A DNA stretch of 64,000 nucleotides from Bog-756 sp963813525 (GTDB taxonomy: Bacteria > Actinomycetota > Acidimicrobiia > Acidimicrobiales > RAAP-2), in the NCBI GenBank assembly GCA_963813525.1, contig CAWEZI010000002.1, forward strand, positions 1 to 64,000, in the 5' to 3' direction. The position numbers and the translations under genes were made by a program. Below the pieces are notes generated by a model, which saw only the letters and a program-made list of their open reading frames with translations, was not told the origin of the DNA and did no database searches. This document shows positions 26,277 to 34,620 of the stretch, piece by piece (the first letter of the stretch is position 1; each line of letters begins with the position of its first letter).

Positions 26277-26948
26277 CTAGCTCGATCCGAAGGTGATAGT
26301 GCTCGTCGAGGGGTCGAATTGCAACGAAGAGAAGCCAGCATCCCCTCCGTCGCCGTTGCATATGGTGTTGTATTCGTCCGCCGAATCGGCGGTGGGGTTG
26401 AGCGTGGCCGAGACGGTACCGGCATACGACCCGGTGGTCGTGCCGGTGACGTCCCCGCTCCCGCCGCCCACGTCGAGTCCGATCATGGTGTCTACCTCTA
26501 GCTTGGTGTGTGTCTTGGCCACCCGCGATCCGCCCGTCCAGGTTGCGGCGCCCTTCCCACTGGCGTCCGGATCGAAATCGCCGTAGCCGCAGCCACCGAG
26601 CACGTTCATGATGTGACCCATGAATTCGACCGGGGTGTCCTTGAGGTGCGTACGGAAGGTCACTGTGCTCGTGGTCGGGTTCGGCTGAGGGGTGTTCGAA
26701 TCGGGACCGGTGCAGTTGGTCAACAGGAGAGTGATGTCGACGGTCTCCGTTTTAGCCCCGTCACCTTTAGGCGTCCCGTACTCGTTCATCGGCGGGTCGA
26801 AGCCGACCCCACCCCCGACCGAGCATGTGACACTGCCGGTGCCAGTGGGTGCGGGAGCCCTCGAGGCCGAGGCGGAGCCCGGTAACGCCACCAGGGCCAT
26901 GCTGGGGACCACGAGCGCCGCCATAAGAGCCAGCTTTCGACGGGTCAT
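26277..26948 (-). CDS. Secreted protein of unknown function
   Basis: 223 residues with a clean signal peptide (TRRKLALMAALVVPSMALVA, cleavage near ASA-SRA). The mature part is Thr/Gly-rich and strand-forming, with paired Cys residues (VTCSVGGG, LLTNCTGPD, LGGCGYG, NTICNGDG), and ends SLQFDPSTSTITFGSS. The ATG at 26948 has GGAGGCGGAAG just upstream. I know no family. It lies alone, so a surface or extracellular role is all that can be said. Confidence 0.75.
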   Translation of the reverse strand: MTRRKLALMAALVVPSMALVALPGSASASRAPAPTGTGSVTCSVGGGVGFDPPMNEYGTPKGDGAKTETVDITLLLTNCTGPDSNTPQPNPTTSTVTFRTHLKDTPVEFMGHIMNVLGGCGYGDFDPDASGKGAATWTGGSRVAKTHTKLEVDTMIGLDVGGGSGDVTGTTTGSYAGTVSATLNPTADSADEYNTICNGDGGDAGFSSLQFDPSTSTITFGSS

Positions 26949-27111
26949 GTCTTCCGCCTCCTTCTCGCCTCTTGTACTGCACACAGCACAATAGTGACCA
27001 GGCCGAGAGCTCGCCCCCGGGTCGCTACGGGGCAGGTCAGCCGGCGGGGACGCCGGTCGAGCGGGTCCTTCCTTAACGCTGGTACAGGGGGAGCTTGCTC
27101 GACGCCGACCC

Positions 27112-27948
27112 TCAGGAATGCCGGTGTGACCGCCAGGCCTCGGCCTTGAAGGCGACATCCACCGTGACCTCGCCCTCCACCCCGAGCAATTGGCGCAGGA
27201 GGCGCCGGGCCTCTGCCAGCACCCCGTTGCGGGTGGCCTCGTCCATGGCGATGATCCAGCTGAAGGTGTTGAGCAGGCCGACGAGATCGTCGGCGGTGAG
27301 GGCCACGTCCCACCGGAACACCTGGTGTTCGGGCTGGTCGAAGGGCACCCCGTCGGGTATCTCGAGGGTGGAGTCGGGTCGGTCGGCATCGGCCATGATC
27401 TGTTGGGCCAGTCCGCTGCTCGACGACTGACCGTCACGCTCGCCAGCGATGAGGGACCGGGCCTGCACGAGGAAGGGGCCTTCGGGGTCGGGTCCCGACC
27501 ACACGACGCCGAGCACCCCTCCGGGCACGAGGGCACGTGCCACCTCGCCCAGGGTGGGCAGGAGGTCCATCCAGTGCCACGACGACGAAGCCAGTACGGC
27601 GTCGGCCCATCCGTCGGGGACGGGTATCGACTCGCCCCGCCCGGCCACCGCCCGGCACCCGGGCACCTCCTCGGCCAGGATGCTCCGCATGCGGTCGTCG
27701 GGTTCGACGGCGACGACGTCGTCGGCCCGTTCGACCAGCAGCCGGGTCAGTGCACCGGTGCCGGCTCCGAGGTCGACCACCCGGCCCACCCGGGACGGCA
27801 GGATCCAGTCGACGGCCGACCGGGGGGGACCTGGCCGGTAGCGCTCGTAATGGGAGGCGGCCTGGCCGAAGACGCCCGACCGCTTTGCCTTCTCCTCGGC
27901 CGGCAGGTGGGAAAGGGGAACGGCATCGGCGGGTGGCGTATCGGTCAC
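27112..27948 (-). CDS. Class I SAM-dependent methyltransferase
   Basis: 278 residues with the usual order: GVFGQAASHYERYRPGPP, motif I VVDLGAGTGALTRLLVE, an acidic strand end VVAVEPDD, motif II near WADAVLASSSWHWMD, and LVPGGVLGVVWSG. This resembles type-11/25 methyltransferases annotated in actinobacteria without known substrates. It starts at a GTG. It shares its strand with the LLM gene upstream, 77 bp away, and could be transcribed with it. The substrate is unknown. Confidence 0.88.
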   Translation of the reverse strand: MTDTPPADAVPLSHLPAEEKAKRSGVFGQAASHYERYRPGPPRSAVDWILPSRVGRVVDLGAGTGALTRLLVERADDVVAVEPDDRMRSILAEEVPGCRAVAGRGESIPVPDGWADAVLASSSWHWMDLLPTLGEVARALVPGGVLGVVWSGPDPEGPFLVQARSLIAGERDGQSSSSGLAQQIMADADRPDSTLEIPDGVPFDQPEHQVFRWDVALTADDLVGLLNTFSWIIAMDEATRNGVLAEARRLLRQLLGVEGEVTVDVAFKAEAWRSHRHS

Positions 27949-28025
27949 AGCGGCGACAGTACCGGCCCGGCGTCGGCTCTGCGTTGGCTTTGGCGAGTCG
28001 TTGGCGAGTCAGCCAGAGGAGGCCG

Positions 28026-28892
28026 TCAGCCGAGGAGGGCGGGAGCCAGGGCCCGGTAGGCCTCCACGGGAAAGCCGGCAGCGCGATCGGCCACCACCTG
28101 GATACAGACGTGGTCGGCTCCGGCATCGTGGAACTGGCGGACCCGCTCGGCGATCCGGTCGACGTCACCCCAGGCCATCACCGCATCGACCAGCCGGTCG
28201 CTGCCCGCCCCTTCGACGTCGTCGGGGCCGAAGCCGAGGGCGCGCAGATTGTCGACGTAGTTGGCAAGTCCGAGATAACCCCGGGTGTACTCCCGGGCGG
28301 CGGCCCTTGCTGTGACCGGCTCGGGGTCGAGCACGACGGCCAGTTCGGGGGCCAGAAAGGTATCGGGACCCAGCTGCTCACGGGCCCGGGCCACGTGCTC
28401 GACCGGGACGAAGTAGGGGTGCGCCCCGGCACAGCGCTCGGCGGCCAGCTCCAGCATGCGGGGTCGCAGAGCGGCCAGCACCCGGCGGTCCGGTCCGACC
28501 TCGGGCCCCTGTCGGTCGAGTCCATCCAGGTAGTCGACCATCCGGCTGTACGGGCGGGCGTAGGCGGTGTCGAGCATTTCGACCACGGGTGCGTGGCTGA
28601 CCCCCAGCCCGAGGACGAAGCGAGCCGACAGCTCCGGCCCGAGGTCCCGGATCCCGTCAGCCACCTGCTCGGGGGTGGCGTGCCAGATGGAGAGAATGCC
28701 GCTGGCCACCGCCACCCGTTCGGTGGCCCTCAGCAACCGTCCGAACCGGTCCGGGAATCCGTTGTCGAATCCCCCCGAGCTCCACAGAGCCCCGTAGCCG
28801 AGCGACTCCACTTGGCTGGCGCTGCCGTCGCGGGATCCATCCGCTCCGGACCATGAGCCGCTCCACCAAACTCCGACCGGCCCCAGGTCCAT
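28026..28892 (-). CDS. LLM-class oxidoreductase (3), F420-dependent TIGR03620-like
   Basis: 288 residues starting LGPVGVWWSGSW, then ESLGYGALWSSGGFDNGF, VASGILSIWHATPEQVADGI, FVLGLGVSHAPVVEML and the C-terminal HDAGADHVCIQVV. The VWWSG/F-type start and GLGVSHAPVVE are characteristic of TIGR03620-type F420 enzymes of actinobacteria. The reaction is unknown. It lies downstream of the HtrA protease on the same strand, separated by 98 bp from its neighbour's stop. Confidence 0.88.
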   Translation of the reverse strand: MDLGPVGVWWSGSWSGADGSRDGSASQVESLGYGALWSSGGFDNGFPDRFGRLLRATERVAVASGILSIWHATPEQVADGIRDLGPELSARFVLGLGVSHAPVVEMLDTAYARPYSRMVDYLDGLDRQGPEVGPDRRVLAALRPRMLELAAERCAGAHPYFVPVEHVARAREQLGPDTFLAPELAVVLDPEPVTARAAAREYTRGYLGLANYVDNLRALGFGPDDVEGAGSDRLVDAVMAWGDVDRIAERVRQFHDAGADHVCIQVVADRAAGFPVEAYRALAPALLG

Positions 28893-28990
28893 GCTGCGAC
28901 TCTAACGGCCCGGTGGCGTCGATCCGGCCCGCAGGGGACCTCGCCCTCCCCACCCGTGGCCGACGGCCGGCGGGTGAGAAGGGTTGTTGA

Positions 28991-30724
28991 TCAGGAAGGC
29001 GGCCCGCTGGTCAGGACGACCGTGGCCGTCTGGGTCTGCCCGGAGGTATTGACCCATTTGAGTTGCACCGAGTTACCGGGGTGCAGGGAGACCAGCGCAT
29101 TGCTGAGGTCGGTGGAGGAGGTGATGGCCGACCCGTTGAGACCGGTGATCACGTCGCCCTGGACCAGTCCGGCCTTGGCCGCCGGCGAACCCGCCAGCGT
29201 GCCTTCGACAGTGGCCCCGGATGTCGTGGATCCACTGCTGCCGCTACCGGAACCGCCGTCCCCGAAGCCGTTGCCGAAGCCTCCTCCGAAGCCGCCGTCA
29301 CCGTTTCCGTTTCCAATTCCACTACCCCCGCCGTTGCCACTGCTTCCACTGGTGCTCGACGCCTCGACGCTGACCCCGAGGAAACCGGTGGCACCGATAT
29401 GGACGACGGATGTCGCCTTACCCGCTTCGATCTGCTTGGCGATGGTGAGGGCGGTGTGGATGGGAATGGCGTATGCCTGGGTGCCCGACACCTCGTAGGT
29501 GGAATCCTCGGAGGCGGCGGTGTCCATGCCCAATACCTGCCCGGAGGCGTTGACCAGCGAGCCGCCCGAGTCGCCCGGCTCGATACCGGCATTGACTTCG
29601 ATGAGACCGGACAGGTTCTCCGAGTTCCCGCCGTTGTCATCGCTGGCGGTGATCGATTGGTCGAGGGCGGTGATCGAACCGCCAGCCGCGCTCGGCGTTC
29701 CACCCGAACCACCGGCGTTACCGATCCCGACCACTGCTTGGCCGACGGCGGCGGTGCCACTGGCGACGGAGACGGTCTGAAGACCGCTGGCGTTGACCAG
29801 CCTGATGACGGCCACGTCGCCGGTGCGGTCGTAACCCACCACGTTGGCCGAGTAGGTCTTGCCGTTGCCCACGTCGGTCACGCTGATACTGGTGGCTCCG
29901 TCGATCACGTGGTTGTTGGTCAGGATCACCCCGTTGGAGGTGAGGACCATGCCGGTTCCGGCCGCCTGCTCATTCTCGTAACTGAGGTTGGTGTTGATGT
30001 CGACCAGGCCCGGGTCCACCTTGGCGGTGATGGAGGAGATGTCCGAGGGGGCTCCGGCGCCGGTCGACGAGTTGCCCGAGGAACTCCCCGAAGAGCTCCC
30101 GCCGAAGGGTGAGCCACCTGAGCTCGAAGAGCCACCGCCGAATGCTCCCGAACCCGACGATCCTCCCGAATTGCTAGGTGATGCGGCCAGTGTTCCTCCC
30201 GAGGTCCACACCAGCCGCCCGACACCCGCCCCGATCAACAGGGCAGCCACGACGACCAGGGTGGCCAGGGTGGCCACCAACCCGGTCCGCTTCTTGGGGG
30301 GCGCCGCCGGAGGACCGACCGGCCCGTAGGCGGGAGCGGGCCAGCCGCCGTAGGGAGGAGGGGTCGCCCCGGGAGGCCAGCCGCCCCCCGACCATCCTCC
30401 ACCGGGCCAACCGCCGGGCGTCCACCCACCGGCGTAGGGATCCTGGGGATGGGGGGCGCCCCAGGATCCCGGGGGCACGGGCGTTCCCATGCCGGCCGGT
30501 GGTGTCGGCGCGCCGGTGGTCACTGGAGAGGTGGGGCCGGTCGGAGGAAGTTCGCTCTGCGGGTTGGTGGGGTTGGGGATGGTGGGGTACAGAGCCCCGC
30601 CGTCGGAACCGGCCGGAGGCAGGGCAATCGCACTCTCGGGGGTGGGCTCGGGGGCGGCTGTACCCTCGGCATTGCCCTCAGTGGGCTCGTCGGGCGCATT
30701 CGCCGTGTGCCAATTCTCACTCAT
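28991..30724 (-). CDS. HtrA/DegP-type membrane serine protease with split PDZ
   Basis: 577 residues: a Pro/Gly-rich cytoplasmic head (1-143), a membrane helix (148-170), a Gly/Ser-rich linker, a trypsin-like domain (about 230-440) with triad His272 (TNNHVIDGA), Asp303 (DRTGDVAVIRL) and Ser386 (EPGDSGGSL), and a PDZ domain. The PDZ begins GFLGVSVEAS, is interrupted by a 45-residue Gly/Ser/Asn-rich insert (455-502), and resumes at ATVEGTLAGSPAAKAGLVQGD. It should degrade or process misfolded or envelope proteins outside the membrane. The ATG at 30724 starts the frame cleanly. Confidence 0.92.
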   Translation of the reverse strand: MSENWHTANAPDEPTEGNAEGTAAPEPTPESAIALPPAGSDGGALYPTIPNPTNPQSELPPTGPTSPVTTGAPTPPAGMGTPVPPGSWGAPHPQDPYAGGWTPGGWPGGGWSGGGWPPGATPPPYGGWPAPAYGPVGPPAAPPKKRTGLVATLATLVVVAALLIGAGVGRLVWTSGGTLAASPSNSGGSSGSGAFGGGSSSSGGSPFGGSSSGSSSGNSSTGAGAPSDISSITAKVDPGLVDINTNLSYENEQAAGTGMVLTSNGVILTNNHVIDGATSISVTDVGNGKTYSANVVGYDRTGDVAVIRLVNASGLQTVSVASGTAAVGQAVVGIGNAGGSGGTPSAAGGSITALDQSITASDDNGGNSENLSGLIEVNAGIEPGDSGGSLVNASGQVLGMDTAASEDSTYEVSGTQAYAIPIHTALTIAKQIEAGKATSVVHIGATGFLGVSVEASSTSGSSGNGGGSGIGNGNGDGGFGGGFGNGFGDGGSGSGSSGSTTSGATVEGTLAGSPAAKAGLVQGDVITGLNGSAITSSTDLSNALVSLHPGNSVQLKWVNTSGQTQTATVVLTSGPPS

Positions 30725-31072
30725 GTGTCTTCTTCCGCTTGCGATCGACTCGGGAGCGTGTCGCCCCCGAGTGGGCCAACATCACTCCCTATTTGACTCT
30801 TCCCACCTAAGTTCAGGTTCAACTCAACGTATGAATCTCGTAAGTGCTGAGTTTTGCCGGCCGACCCCCTGACCAGGGTGAGATGCCTCCCGGGCGCCCC
30901 GGTGGGCCAACATATACAGGTCCAAAGCCAACCAGATCCAGGGCGGGTCGCGAACAGCCCACCGGCGGGTTACCGGCTCAGCCCGGACCGGAGGAGCCCC
31001 GGGTCCGAGCCACGGGTGCCCAGCCGGCACGTTGCCCATGGCTATTGCTGCGGGCGACCTGTGCCCGAGGGG
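30725..31072. other. 348-bp intergenic region, no gene seen
   Basis: This lies between the HtrA start and the stop of the GYWL/beta-helix gene, both on the minus strand. It should hold the protease promoter, probably in the AT-richer 30780-30840 stretch, and the end of the preceding transcript. Short frames here have no supporting features and no RNA gene was recognised. Confidence 0.5.
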
Positions 31073-33553
31073 TCAGACCGGTCGTCCCCCTTTGCACCAG
31101 GCATTGTCAGGGACGCCTTGGCAGGGATTGGGCATGGAGGGCAGGTTGGTGGGCACGCTGGTGATGGTGGGCGGTGTCGACGGCTTCGGGTAGTTGGCGC
31201 CGGCACAGGAAATCCCGACGACGCCGGCGAATCCGGTGTCACAGAGGACCTGGGTGAACAATTCGCCGCCGGTGTTGGCGGCCTTGGTCGTGATCCCGCA
31301 GCTGGAAAGCGGCTGCACCTGTTCGAGATTGGACGGCGTGAACCCGTTCGGCGCGTTGTTTCCCCCGAAGCAGTTCTGCCCCTCGCCGGAGAAGAGGGTG
31401 ATCTGACCGAAATCGCCGTTGGTGGGATTCCCGTAGCCGCCGTTGCCCGAGTAGGTGTTGTCCACCAGGGCGTCCCCCTCGGGGTCGTAGATGCAGTAGC
31501 CGGGCAGGAGGGAGGACGACTTCCCCCCCGAACCGGCGCATACACCGGGCGGACCCACATCGTTGTCCGGGTAGGGCACGAACAAGTTTCCCCAGGCGTC
31601 GTTGTCGGCGAAGGTGTTGTCCATGATGGTGTCGTTGCGGGCTCCCGAAACGGTCATGCCCGTGCCGACCGGCTCGCCGGACAGACCGGCGCCAGGTGCC
31701 TTGGGATTGTTGTTGTTGTGGCTGAAGTTGTCCATGAACACCCAGCACGAGTGGGTCTGGGTGATGGCGCTGATCCCTCCGTACGGGCAGGCGCCGTTCT
31801 GGGGCGGGGGCGGATCGCCGGCGCTCTGGGTGTTGGTGTCGAACCCGTCGTCGTTGTTGTCGAACTGCGAGTTGTCGACGACCAGGGTTCCGCCCGAGTT
31901 GGTGCCCGAGTACCCAATGGCGCTGTTCTCCATCCACGCGTCGTGCATCCAGGCGTCGCACACCTGCTGGCACGCCCCGATGTAGCTCCCCGAGTCGGCG
32001 AAGTTGTTGGCGTAGATCTGATTCCAAATTCCGGGTCCCTGGGACTCGCCGGAAAAGACGCCATAGTTCCCGAACGCCGTGTCTGAGCCGACGGCACCGT
32101 AGAAGCTGTCGGTGGCGGTCAGGTAGCTGCCCTCGTAGCCGATCACGCCGATCTTTCCTGAGTTATCGCCGCCGTCCCACCAGATCTCGTTGCCGCCGTT
32201 GCCGACCTGGTTTCCCTGGCTGTTCTCGACCAGCTGGAAGTTGCAGATGGTGAGATTGTCGACGCTCACGTTGTCGGCCCAGATGTCGATGCCGTTGCGG
32301 CCGAGCGGACCATTAGGGCTCGGCACCCCGAGGTCCTGATCGGCGGGAGTGCTGGTGCAGGGTGGTGACCCCGGGAGGGTGCCATCGACGATGACCGAGT
32401 TGCGGTTCATGCCCCGTAGATGGATGTCGCTGGTGTGGATGGCCACACCCCCGTACCAACCGAGGGAGGTGTCCTCGGCCGACGGCGGATGGTCGTGGTC
32501 GGCCTGCTCGTGGTAGTCGCCCGGCGCGATGAGGATCCAGTCCCCCGGCTGCGCGGCGTTGACCGCCGCCTGGATGGAGGCGTACTGGCCCGGAATCCCG
32601 TCGAAGGTTCCGACCAGCAAGGCCTTCCCCCCGATGGTTCGGCCCACACGGGCCATGCCCACCACCGGGCCGTTGAGGGTCGTGCCTCCCATCGAGCCGC
32701 GGAAAGGCGCATCCCCGAAGGCGAAGATGCCCCCGTCGGCGGCCACCAGCCAATAGCCGCCACCGTCGATGGTGGACGCCAACCCGACGACCGGTTTGTT
32801 CAGCACGGTGCCGCCCATCGAGCCCCGGAAGACAGCGTTGCCGAAGGCGAAGACCCCCCCGTCGGCGGCCGCCAGCCAGTAGCCGTCGCCGGTCGGCGTG
32901 GGGGTAATGCCCACGACCGGTTCGTTGAGCGCGGTTCCGGCCATCGATCCATGCAGCGTGGCGTCACCGAAGGCGTACACGTTCCCGTCCGAGCCCACCA
33001 GCCAGTAGCCGTTCCCGGTGGGGGAGGCAGCCATGCCGACCACCGGGGCGGTGATGGCCTTGCCGCCCATCGACCCCCGGAACCCGGCATCCCCGAAGGC
33101 GAACACCCCCCCGTCGGCGGCCACCAGCCAGTAGCCCTGGCCGTCGGGGGTGGCTGCCATCCCCACGACCGGAGCGTTGAGGGTGGTGCCTCCCATCGAG
33201 CCGAAGAAGGAGGCGTCGCCGAAGCTGAAGACGCCACCGTCGGCCGCCGCCAGCCAATAGCCCGTGCTGGAAGGGGTGACGGCCATGCCCACGACGGGCT
33301 TGTTGAGGTGGGTCCCGCCCATCGAGCCTGCGAAGGGGGCGTTCCCTTCGGCGAAGACGCCACCGTCGGTGGCCGTCATCCAGTAGCCACTCGGAGGCGT
33401 AGCCGCTGCGGGCCGGCTGGGCGAAGCGGCGCCTGCAATCTGCGGGGAGGCGAGTGCGGTCGATGCCGTCATGATCCCGGCAACCAGTGCCCCGACCGCC
33501 AGGACCGTGGCCGCCAGGGCTGCTGGCCCCCGGGTCGCCGATCCCCTAGTCAC
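31073..33553 (-). CDS. Secreted GYWL-repeat protein with parallel beta-helix domain
   Basis: 826 residues. A signal peptide (ATVLAVGALVAGIMTASTAL, then ASPQIAGAAS) is followed by six 42-residue repeats of the GYWLVAADGGVFAFGDAxFRGSMGG type (residues 56-304). Then comes a right-handed parallel beta-helix region: IQAAVNAAQPGDWILIAPGD, IHLRGMNRNSVIVDG, GIDIWADNVSVDNLTICN and repeated N-rich turns such as DNTFADNDAWGN. Beta-helix proteins of this pectate-lyase/NosD type bind or cleave polysaccharides. I see no certain catalytic residues. Start GTG. The same repeats occur in the giant protein at the window end. Confidence 0.85.
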   Translation of the reverse strand: MTRGSATRGPAALAATVLAVGALVAGIMTASTALASPQIAGAASPSRPAAATPPSGYWMTATDGGVFAEGNAPFAGSMGGTHLNKPVVGMAVTPSSTGYWLAAADGGVFSFGDASFFGSMGGTTLNAPVVGMAATPDGQGYWLVAADGGVFAFGDAGFRGSMGGKAITAPVVGMAASPTGNGYWLVGSDGNVYAFGDATLHGSMAGTALNEPVVGITPTPTGDGYWLAAADGGVFAFGNAVFRGSMGGTVLNKPVVGLASTIDGGGYWLVAADGGIFAFGDAPFRGSMGGTTLNGPVVGMARVGRTIGGKALLVGTFDGIPGQYASIQAAVNAAQPGDWILIAPGDYHEQADHDHPPSAEDTSLGWYGGVAIHTSDIHLRGMNRNSVIVDGTLPGSPPCTSTPADQDLGVPSPNGPLGRNGIDIWADNVSVDNLTICNFQLVENSQGNQVGNGGNEIWWDGGDNSGKIGVIGYEGSYLTATDSFYGAVGSDTAFGNYGVFSGESQGPGIWNQIYANNFADSGSYIGACQQVCDAWMHDAWMENSAIGYSGTNSGGTLVVDNSQFDNNDDGFDTNTQSAGDPPPPQNGACPYGGISAITQTHSCWVFMDNFSHNNNNPKAPGAGLSGEPVGTGMTVSGARNDTIMDNTFADNDAWGNLFVPYPDNDVGPPGVCAGSGGKSSSLLPGYCIYDPEGDALVDNTYSGNGGYGNPTNGDFGQITLFSGEGQNCFGGNNAPNGFTPSNLEQVQPLSSCGITTKAANTGGELFTQVLCDTGFAGVVGISCAGANYPKPSTPPTITSVPTNLPSMPNPCQGVPDNAWCKGGRPV
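32642..33388 (-). repeat. Six 126-bp GYWL repeats
   Basis: These are 42-residue units with conserved GYWL, DGGVF, FGDA, GSMGG and PVVGMA positions, likely blades of a beta-propeller-like or solenoid module. One copy varies as VGSDGNVYAFGDATLHGS. Confidence 0.85.
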
Positions 33554-33655
33554 TGCATTGACTCCACCACCGTTGACCTAGCTATCACCCAGGGGAGATG
33601 GCGTCAACCGCGTCCGTCGTCAGCGGCCAACGGGTGTCGCCAGGGTCGGTCTGAT

Positions 33656-34486
33656 CTACAGCGAGGGGGGAGCCGACAGCGCGAACCGGGGGCGTGGGGT
33701 CATGGCGGCCAGGTCGGCGGCGCCATCGGCGCTGACCGGCGCCGAAAAGAAGTAGCCCTGAGCGGTTTCGGCGCCGATCTGGCGAAGGATGGCCACCTGT
33801 TCGGCGGTCTCGACGGCCTCAGCCACTGTGCAGATGCCGAGCGAATGGCTCTGCTTGACGATGGCTTCAGCGATGGCGCGGCTCGGGCCTTCCGGGTCGG
33901 TCAGGCCGGCAGTGAGGGTGGCGTCGATTTTGGCGGTGTTGACCACGCATCCATGCAGATCCTCGAGGACGGACCAGTCCTCCCCGATGTCGTCCAGCGT
34001 GAGCTGGATACCCAACCGGGTCATGACCTGGAGGTCGGCGGCGGCTTCGGCGTCATTCACCGAGGGGGCGGTGACCTCGACCGTCAACCGATCGGGGTTG
34101 AGACCGGATTCCTCGAGGGCGGCAGCCGCCGCTATGGCCGCCGTGCCCCGGTGAAGCTGGAAGATGGAGCAGTTGACGGCCAGCTGGAGGTCGACAGGCC
34201 ACCGGGTGGCCTGCGCACAGGCCTCGGCCAGTACCCAGGCGTTGAGCTCGTTCATGTGACCGTGATTTTCGGCCCAGGGGATCAGGATGTCCGGTGGGAT
34301 CTCCCGTCCCGTCGAGTCGTGCCAGCGCAGGAGCGCTTCGAAGCCGAGCAAGCGTCCGGTGGCTAGATCGACGGCCGGTTGGAAGACGAGAGTGGCCGCG
34401 CCTTCAAGGCCTAGGTTCGGCGCTGGCCTCGGCGGTGCCTGTTCCCCCGAGTCCACCTCGAGGGGTGATCTCGTGGCTTTTGTCAC
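33656..34486 (-). CDS. EAL-domain c-di-GMP phosphodiesterase
   Basis: 276 residues, an EAL domain alone. The catalytic set is present: Glu in GFEALLRW (the EAL motif), Asn in LAVNCS, Glu in VEVTAPS, the Asp pair in LTLDDIGEDW, Lys in AKIDATL, Glu in TVAEAVET and Gln in AQGYFFSAP. It should cut c-di-GMP to pGpG. No GGDEF or sensor domain is attached, and no membrane helix. Start GTG. It diverges from the DUF2510 gene over 134 bp and lies upstream of the secreted GYWL gene, hinting at control of surface traits by c-di-GMP. Confidence 0.9.
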   Translation of the reverse strand: MTKATRSPLEVDSGEQAPPRPAPNLGLEGAATLVFQPAVDLATGRLLGFEALLRWHDSTGREIPPDILIPWAENHGHMNELNAWVLAEACAQATRWPVDLQLAVNCSIFQLHRGTAAIAAAAALEESGLNPDRLTVEVTAPSVNDAEAAADLQVMTRLGIQLTLDDIGEDWSVLEDLHGCVVNTAKIDATLTAGLTDPEGPSRAIAEAIVKQSHSLGICTVAEAVETAEQVAILRQIGAETAQGYFFSAPVSADGAADLAAMTPRPRFALSAPPSL

Positions 34487-34620
34487 CCCCGGGATATCGG
34501 CGCTCGAGGCGGCCCGCTTGAGGAGGAATTGTGCGTGTGGCTGTCAGGGTGGGAATTGAGGATGAGAAGGCCGACCGGCGAATTCCTCAAGATAGGGGAG
34601 GCGGATGCCGACAAACTGCC

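Noticed and set aside
30725..31072. RNA gene or riboswitch
   Set aside because: I looked for tRNA-like arms and known riboswitch cores in this and the other long gaps and found none.
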